From: Streptomyces sp. NBC_01210
GTDB lineage: Bacteria > Actinomycetota > Actinomycetes > Streptomycetales > Streptomycetaceae
Direction: 5' to 3'
Assembly (NCBI RefSeq): GCF_036010325.1
Contig: NZ_CP108549.1
Location: 310,001-374,000 of the forward strand
DNA length: 64,000 nucleotides
In this document: piece by piece, positions 37,077 through 45,827 of the stretch
Position numbering within the stretch: position 1 is the first letter of the stretch
Layout of the letters: each line of letters starts with the position of its first letter
The notes under the pieces: generated by a model
The model's database searches: none
Seen by the model: the letters and a program-made list of their open reading frames with translations, nothing else
Told to the model about the DNA's origin: nothing
Translations under genes and position numbers: made by a program

Positions 37077-37463
37077 TTACTGAAGCCGCAGGACGCCAGG
37101 GGCACGATCCTCGAAGATCGTGATCAGCCAGTCGAAGACGGTCGGTCCGTGCTCTGTACGCGCCGCAGCCAGATCCGCGCTGACAGCAAAACGGTTCGTG
37201 GGATGGCACCGTGAGAGGCGAATTTCCAGCTGGCGAACCGTCTCCGGATAGCCCAGATACTCGCGAGACTCCTGGTGGTCACGCCATTCAACAGCGTAGT
37301 CATCGTCGTCGGGCTGCCCGAAGCCACCGCTGAGGCAGTCAGCGAAGGCGTCGAGGTTCTTGCCGAAGTAGCCTCCAGGACCGCTGACCGCCTCGCCGAT
37401 GAGCCGCCAGAAGTCTTCCAGCGTCCTCACCTCGGTGCCGTCCAGCACGTATATCGCCGTCAC
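37077..37463 (-). CDS. Barstar-family RNase inhibitor
   Basis: 128 aa with a GTG start. The barstar fold signature is visible: IYVLDGTEVRTLEDFWRLIG, then the GYFGKNLDAFADCLSGGFG loop that binds the barnase active site, and a C-terminal VFDWLITIFEDRA helix. Such proteins neutralise barnase-like ribonucleases inside the cell. No barnase-type toxin gene is near it, so it is either an orphan immunity gene or part of a lost toxin system. The longer upstream reading frame adds only Arg-rich sequence and is unlikely. Confidence 0.85.
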   Translation of the reverse strand: MTAIYVLDGTEVRTLEDFWRLIGEAVSGPGGYFGKNLDAFADCLSGGFGQPDDDDYAVEWRDHQESREYLGYPETVRQLEIRLSRCHPTNRFAVSADLAAARTEHGPTVFDWLITIFEDRAPGVLRLQ

Positions 37464-37493
37464 AGCACGCAGGATACGTCGAGCTCGAACCGC

Positions 37494-37575
37494 GCGTTCA
37501 CCGTCGCCACCGACATCCCGGTCTACTTCTGCAACCCGGCCAGACCCTGGCAACGCGGCTCCAACGAGAACACCA
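37494..37575 (+). pseudogene. IS30-family transposase scrap
   Basis: VATDIPVYFCNPARPWQRGS followed by NENT is the conserved catalytic-end segment of IS30 transposases. About 27 codons; the next bases switch to a different, unrecognised frame (EDGFEDRFAARQAHIDALRA). Confidence 0.6.
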
Positions 37576-38092
37576 GCGCGCCGACGCGAACACCCCGGTC
37601 GCCGAGGACGGGTTCGAGGACCGGTTCGCCGCCCGCCAGGCCCACATCGACGCCCTGCGCGCCCAGTACAGTGGCCCCGGCGTACCCGGGCTGCAGGAGA
37701 GCGACCAGGAGGGGCTCACGGAGCGGCTGGAGGGCCGTGACACTCCCGAGGCAGAGCCGGTGGGGGGCGCCCCCAGATCCATCCACCGACTTCTGTCATG
37801 GCATCATCAGCCGTGCGCGGCACCGCTGGACCGCACGGGCGCACGCCGTGTCCAGAGCTCGAAGCTCGAGAGGAAAAACGCGTCACCGTGCGGCAGCTCA
37901 TCCATCGAGGTTCCCGAATCCGACGGGCCCGTGGGGGCAGAACGTGCGAGGACCTGCCGGCACCCAGCGCCACCGGTCTTTCTACAGACCTCGCACGGTC
38001 GGAGGTGTCGTAGGGGTCAACACGGCACCGACCGGACCACACACGTCCTGCCCGAGCGACCACGCCGCCCCGGGCCCATCAGAGGTCCAGAA
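37576..38092. other. Mosaic stretch without a supported gene
   Basis: A helical fragment (FAARQAHIDALRAQYSGPGV, then QEGLTERLEGRDTPEAEPVG) lies at the left. Nothing recognisable follows. Confidence 0.3.
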
Positions 38093-38117
38093 CCTCTAAT
38101 TGCTTACGAATTAGAGG
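38093..38117. promoter_or_regulatory. AT-rich dyad
   Basis: CCTCTAATT and AATTAGAGG pair around GCTTACG. It is unusually AT-rich for this DNA, so it may be an operator or an att-like site; no gene starts close enough to assign it. Confidence 0.4.
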
Positions 38118-38546
38118 TGTCGGCGAGCGAAAAGGGCTTGCCCACGGGGCCTGAACAGGCAAAACGCTCAAGATCGAGAAAGGGGGTTCACACCTCCGGC
38201 AGTACCTCCGATGCAACCGTGGATCCCCTGTGCAGGCAACTGTGCAGACACCTTTGGGTGCAACCCTCTCCCCCAGCAGGCTTGCCCAGAAGTCACCGGC
38301 CACCCAAGTCGCCGAAGCGGCCGACGAACTCGGCCAGGTGCCGGCGTTGACGCCTCTCTTCAGCGAGCTGCCGGGCGAGCTGCGCGCGGTCGATGCAGGA
38401 CTCCACGGCATCGAGCACCAGACGCTGAAGCGCGGCCGGTTCCATATTGGTAGGTCCGGCTATTGGAACCTGCGGAGCTACTCAGGTTGATCTTGGTTGC
38501 CACCTGGTGAGTCTGAGGTCGCGTAGCCAGGTCTTGACGTCGGTTC
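38118..38546. other. Stretch with a possible coding fragment
   Basis: One frame near 38300-38430 has coding-like sequence (AEAADELGQVPALTPLFSEL, then GELRAVDAGLHGIEHQTLKR) but no start or recognised family. Confidence 0.25.
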
Positions 38547-38910
38547 GGCGTCACCGACTTCTTCGCCTCGTACTGCGAGGCGCTGGGCGATCGTCGCAGG
38601 ATGCTGAACGCCGCGATGCGTAACCACTGCCGGCTGCTGGCCAATCCCGGCCCGGCCCGGGCGCTGATGGTCAGTCGGTCGCCTGCCCGGCGAACCCGCA
38701 AGGTACGGGCCGAGTGCCACGCGGCGTGGGCACAGGTGATGGCGGCGCTGGTGGCCGAGCGCCGCCCCGACCGGCCGGTACCGCCGATGGCCGGTACCGC
38801 CGCGATCGGGGCGGTCGTGCATCTGCCGGCCACCGCCATCAAGGAGGGCCGGGACCTTCCCTCGATGAGCGGCAATCCTGGCCGACACCGCCTACCATCT
38901 GCTGCCGGCC
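38547..38910 (+). pseudogene. TetR-family regulator C-terminal remnant
   Basis: TDFFASYCEALGDRRRMLNA, then HCRLLANPGPARALMVSRSP and a helical tail (AECHAAWAQVMAALVAERRP) look like the ligand-binding half of a TetR-type repressor. The HTH is missing. It converges on the hydrolase gene and may once have regulated it. Confidence 0.4.
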
Positions 38911-38923
38911 TGACGGCCCGGCC

Positions 38924-39643
38924 TCACTTCAGGTGCCGACCGAAGAACCGGCCTCCGTCCTCCACCTCGAACCACGGGGTGCCGACGTGCCCGCCCAGAT
39001 TGGCGTGCAGCGTCTTCTCCTTGCTGCCGAAGGCGTCGAACAGGTCCAGGGCCCGCTGCCGGGGGTTCCCCTCGTCGTCCCACTGCAGCAGGAACAGCAG
39101 CGGAATGGTGACCTGCCGGGCCTCCTCGCGCTGGGCGCGGGGCACGTAACCCCCGGCGAAGAAACCGGCGGCCGCGATGCGCGGCTCGACCACCGCCAGC
39201 CGAATGCCGACGGCGGTCCACCCCGAGTATCCGACCGGGCCGCCGATCTCGGGCAGCGAAAGGAGGGCGTCCAGGGTGGTCCGCCATTCCGGGACCGCCT
39301 TTTCGACCAGCGGGCCGATGAAGGACTCGAAGATCTCATCGACCGGCTCGCCGGCCTGCATCGCCCGGCGGAGGTCGGCGCGGGCCTGCTCGTCGGCGGC
39401 GGAACGGGGCCGGTCACCGCACCCGGGAGCGTCGATGGCAGCCACCGCGTAGCCGTACGCCGCGGAGTGCCGGGCCCGGGCCACCAGCCGGGATTCCCCC
39501 TTGGGCAGGCCGTTGTTGTGGGCCATCAGGATCAGCGGAGCCGGTGCGGATCCAGGCGTCCACAGGGTGCCGGGGATCTCGCCGAGGGTGAATTCGCGCT
39601 CGAGGACGCCGTCGTCGAGGCGCTGCTCGGAAGTGAAGTGCAT
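38924..39643 (-). CDS. Alpha/beta hydrolase (dienelactone-hydrolase-like)
   Basis: 239 aa, cytosolic. The fold order is clear: APAPLILMAHNNGLPKGESR (oxyanion-hole strand), AAIDAPGCGDRPRS, the nucleophile S140 in GPVGYSGWTAVG, PLLFLLQWDDE with the acid residue, and the late His in NLGGHVGTPWFE. The nucleophile elbow is GYSGW rather than the usual GxSxG, so the last Gly is replaced. Substrate unknown; small esters or xenobiotics are likely. Confidence 0.85.
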   Translation of the reverse strand: MHFTSEQRLDDGVLEREFTLGEIPGTLWTPGSAPAPLILMAHNNGLPKGESRLVARARHSAAYGYAVAAIDAPGCGDRPRSAADEQARADLRRAMQAGEPVDEIFESFIGPLVEKAVPEWRTTLDALLSLPEIGGPVGYSGWTAVGIRLAVVEPRIAAAGFFAGGYVPRAQREEARQVTIPLLFLLQWDDEGNPRQRALDLFDAFGSKEKTLHANLGGHVGTPWFEVEDGGRFFGRHLK

Positions 39644-39958
39644 GGTCGTGCCTTTCAGGAGTGCTCTTGAACGGCGCTCCCGGACGACCTATCGCCCGAC
39701 CGTGACCCCGGAGGGGAGCACCCATGTCCATACTGTGTTCACGGGTACCACCTCCTCGTTCTCTCGCACGGCCTCCGGAAAAGTAGCAGTGGTCGCCGTG
39801 CTCCGCCAACGGGTTTTTGCGGAGGCTCCGTGGCCGGATGCCGCCCCACCACATAGGACACGGTCTCAAGCCACCGCACTTCCGCTACGCAGGGGCACGC
39901 ACAGCGACGGGCATGGCCATCGCGAATCAGTGCTGCTGGACGTGGTGGTCCGCTCATC
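39644..39958. other. Gene-free stretch
   Basis: It lies between the start of the hydrolase gene and the terminator of the KS-ACP operon. I see no supported gene; the hydrolase promoter should be near 39650-39720. Confidence 0.35.
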
Positions 39959-39987
39959 GGGGTCCGCGCCGTCACAGTGCGGACCCC
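39959..39987 (-). terminator. Terminator of the KS-ACP operon
   Basis: GGGGTCCGC and GCGGACCCC pair across 11 bases, 63 bases beyond the stop codon of the ketosynthase gene. Confidence 0.6.
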
Positions 39988-40049
39988 GGTCTGTACGGGG
40001 TGAGGCCCTCAGGACTGTTGGGCTCCAATGCGGTTTCCCCCGCACCCAG

Positions 40050-41279
40050 TTATGGGAAGTCGGTTGTGAACAACAGGACGGCGTTCTGGCCACCGAAGCC
40101 GAACGAGCAACTGAGGCCCGCGTTCTGGGCTACTGGGCGCGGTCGGCCGGCGACGATGTCCAGCTTGTGATCGCCGTCCTGGCCCTCGAAGTTCGCCACG
40201 GGCGGCACTGTCCGACGGCGCAGGGCGAGGACCGTGTACGCCGCCTGGATCGCACCCGCCGCCCCGAGAGCATGGCCGATCACGCCTTTGGCGGCCGTCA
40301 CGGGCGGCATGTCCTTTCCGAAGACCCGGGTGAGAGCCGCAGCCTCGGCCGCGTCGTTAAGCGGCGTGGAGGTGCCGTGCGCGTTGACGAGGCCCACGTC
40401 TCCCGGAGCGCACGCCGCGTCATTGAGTGCGGCGCGGATGGCCCGGACCGCTCCGTGCCCGTGCGGGTGCGGGGCCACCGGATGGTGTGCGTCCACGCCG
40501 GCGCCGTAGCCGCGCAGCAGGGCCTGGACCGGTGCCCTTCGGGCGCGGGCGTGGGAGAGACGTTCCAGTACGAGGACGGCGGCGCCCTCCCCCAGCACGA
40601 AGCCGTCCCGTGCCGCGTCGAACGGCCGACTGGCCAGCTGCGGGTGTTCGCGCCTCCGGGACAGCGCCCGCATCCGGGTGAAGCAGGTGGCCGTCATACG
40701 GGAGCGCGCGGACTCGCTTCCGCCGGCCAGCACGATGTCACACGTCCCGGACCGCAGCAGGTCCCGCGCGACACCGATCGCGGTCGCGCCCGAGGCACAG
40801 GCGCTGGACGCGGTGAAGTTCGGCCCCTGGGCGCCCAGGTCGATCGCGACCTCGCCCGCGGCCATGCTCGGCACACTGCGCGGCAGCGCGAGCGGCGAGA
40901 CCCGCTCGGGCCGGTCCGCGCCGAGATGGCAGAACTCGGTGACGTACGTACTGAGGCTGTTGGACCCGACGCCCAGCACGACCCCGACCCGCTCCGCCGG
41001 CCACGTGCCGGCATCCAGCGCGGCGTCGGCGACGGCCCGTCGGGCGGCGGTCAAGGCGAACTGGATGAACCGGTCCACGCGCCGGGCGAGCGACCGGCCG
41101 AGTTCGGCCGCAGCGTCGAATCCGGTCACCTGGCAGGAGAAGTCGACGGGCAGCCCGGCGAGTTCGGGGTCCGGAGCGGCCAGTGAGCGGCCCTGGCACA
41201 GGGCGGCCCAGTTCGCGTCCGCCGTATGCCCCGCCGGAGTCACCAGGCCCAGCCCGGTGACCGCGATCTCAGGCCGCAT
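40050..41279 (-). CDS. Beta-ketoacyl-ACP synthase (FabF/KAS II type)
   Basis: Condensing enzyme of 409 aa that extends an ACP-bound acyl chain with malonyl-ACP. The Cys-His-His triad is complete: C161 in TASSACASGATAIG, H301 in VNAHGTSTPLND and H336 in AAKGVIGHALGAAGAI; the C-terminal GFGGQNAVLLF is normal. Its ATG overlaps the end of the ACP gene by 11 bases, so the pair is translationally coupled. It is not in a fatty-acid operon (no fabD, fabH) but stands back to back with a terpene synthase, which suggests a dedicated role in a secondary pathway. Confidence 0.93.
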   Translation of the reverse strand: MRPEIAVTGLGLVTPAGHTADANWAALCQGRSLAAPDPELAGLPVDFSCQVTGFDAAAELGRSLARRVDRFIQFALTAARRAVADAALDAGTWPAERVGVVLGVGSNSLSTYVTEFCHLGADRPERVSPLALPRSVPSMAAGEVAIDLGAQGPNFTASSACASGATAIGVARDLLRSGTCDIVLAGGSESARSRMTATCFTRMRALSRRREHPQLASRPFDAARDGFVLGEGAAVLVLERLSHARARRAPVQALLRGYGAGVDAHHPVAPHPHGHGAVRAIRAALNDAACAPGDVGLVNAHGTSTPLNDAAEAAALTRVFGKDMPPVTAAKGVIGHALGAAGAIQAAYTVLALRRRTVPPVANFEGQDGDHKLDIVAGRPRPVAQNAGLSCSFGFGGQNAVLLFTTDFP

Positions 41280-41538
41280 GCTCGAACGCCCGCGCCGCCT
41301 CGCCGAGCGTGGAGGCCGGGAACAGGTCCAACTCGCCCTCGGCCAGGACGATCCCGAACTCCTGCTCCGCCGCCACGACCAGTTCCATCAACGACAGCGA
41401 GTCCATCCCGAGGCTTTCGAACGTCGTCGCGGCGGTCAACTGCTCCGGCGCCACCTCGACATCGAGATGACCGGTCAGCAGGGCGACGAGCCGCTCGGGC
41501 AATGCCCGCTCCATATCCGTTTCCGCTGCCTGTGTCAT
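41269..41538 (-). CDS. Acyl carrier protein
   Basis: 89 aa with GGGAG before ATG. The phosphopantetheine attachment serine is S47 in FESLGMDSLSLMELV; helices before and after match the four-helix ACP fold (ALPERLVALLTGHLDVEVAP, then AAEQEFGIVLAEGELD). It should be activated by a phosphopantetheinyl transferase encoded elsewhere. First gene of the two-gene KS operon, divergent from the terpene synthase. Confidence 0.93.
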   Translation of the reverse strand: MTQAAETDMERALPERLVALLTGHLDVEVAPEQLTAATTFESLGMDSLSLMELVVAAEQEFGIVLAEGELDLFPASTLGEAARAFEHAA

Positions 41539-41837
41539 TGTGATCTCCCATTCCGTCGAATCACGCGATCTTCGCAGTAGCAATGACTGTGACATTGCAC
41601 GCCCGGGTTACGGGGCCGGTTGCGAAGTCACGCCCCACACAACGCCGGAAGTCCTACAAGGTCACGAACTACCGATTCAATGAAGATACTTCGGCGTACT
41701 CGGACGCAAGATCACCGTGGGGCGCACGGCGCCTTCCGCGCACGCTCGCCCGTTGGAGTGGACCCTCCGGGGCGGCATTGCTGTGCGCAATCTTGCTAAC
41801 GCACCATCTGTGGAGTCGAGCGAAGGAGCAGCCGAGC
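41539..41837. promoter_or_regulatory. Divergent promoter region of the terpene cluster
   Basis: The 299-base gap separates the ACP-KS operon from the terpene synthase-P450 operon and must hold both promoters. I see no clear -35/-10 pair. The frame of the terpene synthase is open back to 41583, but that sequence does not look like protein, so the start is placed at the GTG after AAGGAG. Confidence 0.5.
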
Positions 41838-42845
41838 GTGACGCGAACCGAAGCGGTGTTCACCATCCCGTGGCCCCTGCGGGTCAACCCGCATCTGGAT
41901 CAGGCACGCGAAAGCGCGCTCGCCTGGATGCGGAGATTCGGCCTGCTGGACGGCGAGCAGGCCGCGGAAGACTTCGTCGATTGGCGACTGGCCGAAGTGG
42001 CCGCCTTCTTCTATCCCAACGCCAGTGCCGAGGACTGCTGTACGGCGGCGCAGATGATGGGCTGGTACTTCCTGCCGTTCGACGACCAGTTGGACGGTGA
42101 GATCGGCCGTGATCCCAGCACGGTGGCGGCTGTCTGCAACGCCCTGATCGGCATCGTGCACGGCGCGACCGGCCCGCAGCCGCACGATACGCCGACGGTG
42201 CGGGCCTTCGCCGATCTGTGGAGCCGGATGGTGCGGGGGATGTCCCTGCCGCTGCGCACGCGCGTGGCGTTCAACTGGACGTCGTACTTCTCCTCCCAGG
42301 TGACGGAGGCGATCGACCGCACGACGGGATTCGCCTACCACGACTTGGCGGACTACTTCTCACTGCGGGCCTCCACGACGTGCGCCTTCGGTCAGAACGA
42401 CCTGGGCGAGAAGTGGGGCGGCACCGAGGTGCCGCCGGAGCTGTGGCACCACCCCGTGCTGCAGCGCATGCGGCAACTGGGCGCCGACGTGGTCGCGTTG
42501 AGAAACGACTCCATGTCGCTCAGGCACGAGGACGTCACCGGCGGCCACAACGCGATCCACCTCATTCAGCGCAGCTGCGGCTGCACGCGGCACGAAGCTC
42601 TGGTCGAGGCGTCCCGCCACGCTCAGCAAAGGGTCGACGAACTCGTGGAGTTGGAGGAGAGGGCTTTGTCACGACTGCTACGGGCCGTCGACCAGAGTCA
42701 GCGCGCGGCGCTGCGCGGATACGCGGACATCATTCATGACTGGATCTGCGGTGACTACGAATGGGAGCGGATCACCACACGGCACGACGAGCACCGCGTC
42801 ATGCCCGACTGGGCGTCCGGTCTGCTCGTGAGCGCGGGGGGCTGA
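41838..42845 (+). CDS. Class I terpene synthase
   Basis: Cyclises a prenyl diphosphate, most likely farnesyl or geranylgeranyl diphosphate. GTG start with AAGGAG at 8 bases; 335 aa, the normal single-domain bacterial size. Both metal-binding motifs are intact: DDQLD at residues 82-86 (LPFDDQLDGE) and the NSE triad N223, S227, E231 in ALRNDSMSLRHED; the C-terminal DWICGDYEWERITTRH matches the usual helix-J end, with His in the RY position. The following P450 begins 3 bases after the stop codon. Product cannot be predicted. Confidence 0.92.
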   Translation: MTRTEAVFTIPWPLRVNPHLDQARESALAWMRRFGLLDGEQAAEDFVDWRLAEVAAFFYPNASAEDCCTAAQMMGWYFLPFDDQLDGEIGRDPSTVAAVCNALIGIVHGATGPQPHDTPTVRAFADLWSRMVRGMSLPLRTRVAFNWTSYFSSQVTEAIDRTTGFAYHDLADYFSLRASTTCAFGQNDLGEKWGGTEVPPELWHHPVLQRMRQLGADVVALRNDSMSLRHEDVTGGHNAIHLIQRSCGCTRHEALVEASRHAQQRVDELVELEERALSRLLRAVDQSQRAALRGYADIIHDWICGDYEWERITTRHDEHRVMPDWASGLLVSAGG

Positions 42846-42848
42846 GCG

Positions 42849-44228
42849 ATGGCGACCACAAGCCTCCCGGCATCCCTCGTTCCCGCCCCGCGCGCACCCG
42901 GTGCGCTGCCCGGCGTGGGCCACCTGCGGCAGTTGCTCGTCGACCCCACCCGGTTCCTGGCCCGGCTGCCGTCTTACGGCGACCTGGTGGAGATCCGGCT
43001 CGGTCCCCGCCCCACCTATGTGGTCTGCAGTCCCGAATTGGTCTCCGAGATCCTGGTGCGCCGCCACCGCGACTTCGACAAGGGCGGCCCCTTCTTCGAC
43101 AACATCTCCGAGTTCTTCGGAGACGGCCTGGCGACCTGCCCCAATGCCAAGCACACCCGGCTGCGCCGCCTGACCCAGCCGGCCTTCCACCCGAGCAAAC
43201 TGCCCGGGTACGCGGAGCTGGCCGGGCGCGAGATCACAGCTGTCACTCAGAAATGGCGCGAGGGACAGGTCCTGGATGTGCGCCGGCTGATGCAGGAACT
43301 CGCGATGCGGATCACCGTCTCGACGATGCTGGCGTCATGGTTCGCCGACACAGGCGCGGACGCCGACACGATCGGCCGCACGCTGGGTGACGTGGACGTC
43401 CTGGTCAGCGGCGCGTTCCTGCGCATGGTCGTGCCCGGCATCGCCCGCCTCCCGCTGCCGACCAACCGGCGTTACGCACAGGCCCGGGAGTCCTTGTACG
43501 CGCATATCGACACGACTGTCGCCGCCTACCGCCGGGCCGGTACCGACCAGGGCGACCTGCTGTCCATGTTCCTCGCCGAGGACGGTGACGGAAACGCGCT
43601 GTCGGACACGGAAGTACGCGAGCAGGTGATGACCATGTTCATCGCCGGTATCAGTACCACGGCCGCGATGCTCGCCTGGACCTTGTACTACCTCTCGTTG
43701 GACGACGATCTCGACGCGGCCGTCGCGGCCGAGGCACAGCAGGTGTGCGGCGGGGGCCTCGCCCGGCACGAGCACCTTCCGCAGCTGCCGACCCTGATGG
43801 CCGTGGTGACCGAGGCCTTCCGGATCAGGCCCTCCGCGTGGCTGTTCAGCAGGACCACCGTCACGGACACCTCCTTGGGCACCTACCGTGTGCCCGACGG
43901 TGCCGACATCCTGATCAGTCCGTACATCATTCACCACCGGCCCGATCTCTTCCCCGAGCCCGACCGGTTCGACCCGGGGCGCTGGACCGGCGACGGACGC
44001 ACGTGGGCCAAGGCCGAGCGGGCGATGGAGTTGGTGCCCTTCGGAACCGGGACCCGTAAGTGCATCGGACACGACTTCACCGTCATGAACGTCATGCTGT
44101 CCCTGGCGTCCATCCTGGCCGACTGGAAGCTCACCCCCGCCACGTCCCGCCCGGTCACCCTCATCGGGCGCAGCATCATCGAACCCCGCAACCTCGACCT
44201 GCGCCTGCACCGCCGCCAGGTGTCCTAG
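42849..44228 (+). CDS. Cytochrome P450 with altered helix I
   Basis: 459 aa, placed directly behind the terpene synthase and almost certainly cotranscribed; the expected role is oxidation of the cyclised terpene. The haem loop VPFGTGTRKCIGH has its Cys near residue 405, and the ExxR motif is TEAFRIRPSAW. In helix I the usual AG-x-(D/E)-T-T reads FIAGISTTAAMLAW, so the acidic residue of the proton-relay pair is Ser. The N-terminus (PGALPGVGHLRQLLVDPTRF) resembles pentalenene-oxygenase-type P450s. Confidence 0.93.
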   Translation: MATTSLPASLVPAPRAPGALPGVGHLRQLLVDPTRFLARLPSYGDLVEIRLGPRPTYVVCSPELVSEILVRRHRDFDKGGPFFDNISEFFGDGLATCPNAKHTRLRRLTQPAFHPSKLPGYAELAGREITAVTQKWREGQVLDVRRLMQELAMRITVSTMLASWFADTGADADTIGRTLGDVDVLVSGAFLRMVVPGIARLPLPTNRRYAQARESLYAHIDTTVAAYRRAGTDQGDLLSMFLAEDGDGNALSDTEVREQVMTMFIAGISTTAAMLAWTLYYLSLDDDLDAAVAAEAQQVCGGGLARHEHLPQLPTLMAVVTEAFRIRPSAWLFSRTTVTDTSLGTYRVPDGADILISPYIIHHRPDLFPEPDRFDPGRWTGDGRTWAKAERAMELVPFGTGTRKCIGHDFTVMNVMLSLASILADWKLTPATSRPVTLIGRSIIEPRNLDLRLHRRQVS

Positions 44229-44255
44229 CAGGGACTGCGCCGCTGTCCGCCGCGC

Positions 44256-45518
44256 CTACTCAGGCAGCGCGCGGTGGACAGCCCGCTCGATGGCGTCGGC
44301 CAGGTCGTCGGTCTGCCGCGCGGTGAACCAGTCCGCCGCCATGACCACAGTGATGTCGAGGCCCACCGTGTCGTCCTGGCCGCCGGTGAGAAAGACCGAG
44401 GGCAGGGGGCCAGGGGGAAGGGCGCACCCGTCGATGGGGTCCGACCTCAGGTCCGGGGGAAGCAGCAGCGGCGGGGTCTTCGTCATCAGGTTGCTGACCA
44501 GGACGCTGATCGGAGCGTGCGCCACTTCGTCCATCAGCTCGGCGGTCGCGGCGATGGCCTTCTGCACCGTGTTGTTCAGGACCGCTTCGCGCAGCTGCTC
44601 CAGTACGCGGCGTCCGATGTCGACCGGATGGAAGTCAGGCCCCACCTCGACCACGGCCTGCGAGGCGGTGGCAGCCAGCACCATCTCGTGCGGGGACATG
44701 GGCGGCCTGAGCCGCCGCCGGAGATCCAGAGTGGACAAGCACGTCATGGGGACGGCTTCGTCCGGGTGAGGCGACTGCGAGTGAACCGCGCGCAGTGCGA
44801 TGCCGCAGACCAGTGCGTGCAGACTCATGCGTGCCGCCTTGGCCTGGCACGTCAGTTGCTCGACCAACTCGGCGGACAGCCGCACCTGTCGCCTGTGGAC
44901 GCCGGCTTGCGCCGGCGTGCCGTGGCCGGCTGCGAGGGCGGGAATGCACGCGGGGACCATGTCCCGCATCTTCGCCGCGCGGTCCCTGAGGAAGTCGTTC
45001 AGCTCCTCGGCGGAGAAGCGGGCGCGGAAGTGTTCCTCGACGGGGCGGGGCAACCCGGCGGTACGGGGCGGCAGCACAGGCGTACGGCCGGTGACGCGTG
45101 CGCTGTAGCTGCGCCACAGGGTGTGCAGCAACGTCAGCGCACTGACGCCGTCGCTGATGGCGTGGTGAACCGACAGGGCCAACCGGTAGCGGTCCTCCGC
45201 CTCCTCGGTCACGACGGCCCTGAGCAGCGGCGTGTCCGGCGCGTAGGGCGCCCCGACCTGTTCGATGCCGTCGGTCACACCAAGACGCGGGCCGGGCACC
45301 GACGGGTCCAGCCGCAGGACGTGACCCTGATCCACGGCCACAATCCGCGCGGACAGCACAGGGTGCAGGACGAGCAGGTCCCCGACGGCGGCCGCCAATG
45401 CGTCGAGGTCGAGCCGACCCCGCAGCCGCTGGCTGAAATAGATCGGCGTACCGAACGAGGCGAAGGCCACCTCGCTGGCCGCGAGCGGGCGTTCCTCCAC
45501 CACAGTGGCGTCGGTCAA
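44256..45518 (-). CDS. Condensation/PapA-type acyltransferase
   Basis: CoA- or ACP-dependent O-acyltransferase of the condensation-domain superfamily, like mycobacterial PapA enzymes. The TTG start is chosen for its AGGGAG site 6 bases upstream; an in-frame ATG about 75 bases further out lacks one. The HHxxxDG motif is intact (SVHHAISDGVSA, residues 118-124). Downstream sequence (AELVEQLTCQAKAARMSLHA and a VLVSNLMTK segment) fits the second half of the pseudodimer. About 420 aa, the PapA size, too short for an NRPS module. Likely esterifies the oxidised terpene. Convergent with the P450 before it and divergent from the next. Confidence 0.85.
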   Translation of the reverse strand: MTDATVVEERPLAASEVAFASFGTPIYFSQRLRGRLDLDALAAAVGDLLVLHPVLSARIVAVDQGHVLRLDPSVPGPRLGVTDGIEQVGAPYAPDTPLLRAVVTEEAEDRYRLALSVHHAISDGVSALTLLHTLWRSYSARVTGRTPVLPPRTAGLPRPVEEHFRARFSAEELNDFLRDRAAKMRDMVPACIPALAAGHGTPAQAGVHRRQVRLSAELVEQLTCQAKAARMSLHALVCGIALRAVHSQSPHPDEAVPMTCLSTLDLRRRLRPPMSPHEMVLAATASQAVVEVGPDFHPVDIGRRVLEQLREAVLNNTVQKAIAATAELMDEVAHAPISVLVSNLMTKTPPLLLPPDLRSDPIDGCALPPGPLPSVFLTGGQDDTVGLDITVVMAADWFTARQTDDLADAIERAVHRALPE

Positions 45519-45827
45519 GATGATCTCCCTGCAGAGGCCGCGGGCCAGCGCCTTGGTCACCGCCGAGACCGACACGGTCGGCGCCCGCGCCATGATGATC
45601 GTGCACTGTCGGCGGTCACCACAATGCCGGCCGCCCCGGTTCACTCCGTCGGGTCTTCGCACGTCAACGGTGCCGGACACGCTTCAGCCGAACGACTCAA
45701 AAGGCCACCCCGACGGTGCGGTATCCCACCAAACAGTGCGCCGGTCCGGCCCCGCACTGATTAGACACGTTCCCGGGCAGCGGCCGCTGTTGACCCCACA
45801 GCCTGTGCGGAAGGAACCCATTCACCC
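45519..45827. promoter_or_regulatory. Divergent intergenic region
   Basis: It separates the acyltransferase from the second P450 operon and should hold two promoters. GGAAGGAA lies about 10 bases before the P450 ATG. No clear operator or promoter seen. Confidence 0.4.

Noticed and set aside
41583..41837. N-terminal extension of the terpene synthase
   Set aside because: The extra 85 codons read as intergenic-type sequence (Arg/Ser-rich, no fold), whereas the internal GTG has AAGGAG at the right distance and gives the usual protein length.
44274..45764. 496-aa plus-strand open frame
   Set aside because: It is antisense to the acyltransferase with its HHxxxDG motif; the sequence has no domain character.
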